This document shows, one piece after another, positions 13,733-14,291 of a stretch of 14,291 bases of DNA. Numbering within the stretch: the first letter of the stretch is position 1; each line of letters opens with the position of its first letter. Below the pieces are notes generated by a model. That model had not been told where the DNA came from. It saw nothing but the letters and a program-made list of their open reading frames with translations, and did not search any database. The position numbers and the translations under genes are program-made. The stretch comes from Cellulomonas sp. (GTDB lineage Bacteria > Actinomycetota > Actinomycetes > Actinomycetales > Cellulomonadaceae). The stretch is from positions 1-14,291 of the forward strand of contig DAIDJQ010000055.1 of the NCBI GenBank assembly GCA_027451305.1, read 5' to 3'.

Positions 13733-14291
13733 TCAGTACGCGCGGCCGGCCGCCTCGGCCCTCGACCGCTCCACCAGCGGGTCGTCGATCGGTTCGAGCA
13801 CCACGTCCTCCCCGCGCCGCTCGAGCGCCAGGCGCAGCAGGTCGTCGGCCAGCACCGGGTTGGCGGGCAGCAGCGGGCCGTGCAGGTAGGTGCCGATCGC
13901 GTTGACCGTGCGGGCGCCCTCGGTCCCGTCCTCGCCGTTGTTGCCGTTGCCGCGCAGCACCCGGCCGAGCGGGCGCTGGCCGGCGCCGAGCACCGTGCGC
14001 CCGCTGTGGTTCTCGAACCCGTACAGGGTGCCGAACTCCTCCGTCTGCACCGCGGCGTTGCCGATCAGCCGCCGGTCGCCGCCGACCGTCTCCACGTCGA
14101 ACACGCCGATGCCTGCGATCTCGGTCCCCTCGTGGGTGCGGAACCGCCGACCGAGCAGCTGGTACGTGCCACAGACCATCAGCATTGGCACCCCGGCCTG
14201 CACCAGCTCGTGCAGACGGTCGCCCTTGCGCAGCACGTCCGCCTGGATGTCTGCCTGCGCCGAGTCCTGACCGCCACCGCCCAGCACCAGG
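13733..14291 (-). CDS. gatD: Lipid II isoglutaminyl synthase glutaminase subunit GatD, 5' end beyond window
   Basis: Partial: about 185 residues of an expected ~240 are present, and the reading frame is still open at the window edge. It is a class I (CobB/CobQ-like) glutamine amidotransferase. Seen: GGGGQD near the edge, the nucleophile Cys39 of the visible part in PMLMVCGTYQLLG, ENHSGRTVLG, and the catalytic His136 in NAIGTYLHGPLLPANPVLAD. The segment EFGTLYGFENHSGRT and the HGPLLPANP motif fit GatD rather than cobyric acid synthase, which is much larger. GatD supplies ammonia to MurT, which amidates the D-glutamate of lipid II to D-isoglutamine in peptidoglycan precursor synthesis. murT is expected immediately upstream, beyond position 14291, which I cannot see. 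The 162-bp region downstream to the membrane-protein start shows no clear terminator. Confidence 0.88.
   Translation of the reverse strand, partial: LVLGGGGQDSAQADIQADVLRKGDRLHELVQAGVPMLMVCGTYQLLGRRFRTHEGTEIAGIGVFDVETVGGDRRLIGNAAVQTEEFGTLYGFENHSGRTVLGAGQRPLGRVLRGNGNNGEDGTEGARTVNAIGTYLHGPLLPANPVLADDLLRLALERRGEDVVLEPIDDPLVERSRAEAAGRAY

Noticed and set aside
1..14291. CRISPR arrays, tRNA or rRNA genes, insertion sequences, attachment sites
   Set aside because: I saw no regularly spaced repeats, no tRNA-like or rRNA-like sequence and no transposase or integrase motifs in any frame.

Overview
The window is very GC-rich DNA (well above 70% by eye) with heavy GTG start use, short intergenic gaps, LxxC-type lipoproteins, coenzyme F420 genes and a GatD-type amidotransferase. 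This points to a high-GC actinobacterium, most likely in the Cellulomonadaceae/Micrococcales range; the genus is an inference. It looks like ordinary chromosome: I see no rRNA, tRNA, transposase, phage gene or CRISPR array.

Left end (13-926, minus strand): a classical YdfG-like SDR oxidoreductase overlaps the last 55 codons of a class III aminotransferase whose remaining ~370 codons are absent. Divergent from it, a candidate promoter (1047-1076) and a leader with several nested perfect inverted repeats (1101-1208) precede a five-gene F420-related block. This block holds a lipoprotein substrate-binding protein, a FecCD permease and an ATPase of the type catalogued as 'putative F420-0 ABC transporter', then cofD (fbiA) coupled by a GTGA overlap, and cofC on the opposite strand. 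cofD and cofC converge with 10 bp between stops, across a shared 10-bp inverted repeat. CofC makes the activated GDP intermediate and CofD joins it to the deazaflavin Fo, so the import cassette sits beside the enzymes that build F420-0.

Middle (5965-8292): two convergent genes encode secreted lipoproteins that both appear to be beta-propellers, one NHL/PQQ-like and one with six very regular Kelch-like blades. A strong GC-rich hairpin lies between them. Their function is unknown.

Right of that (8446-10785): a 14-TM DHA2 (EmrB/QacA) drug exporter is divergent from a TetR-family repressor. The 141-bp gap holds a near-perfect 21-bp palindrome placed exactly between the -35 and -10 of the exporter promoter, plus a second diverged copy 44 bp away next to the repressor's own -10. 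The exporter mRNA is predicted to be leaderless.

Right end (10755-14291, minus strand): a small SHOCT-domain membrane protein, a HemN-like radical SAM protein with an unusual CPFCPYN cluster motif, a large multi-spanning membrane protein, and the 3' part of gatD (lipid II D-glutamate amidation), whose 5' end runs off the window.
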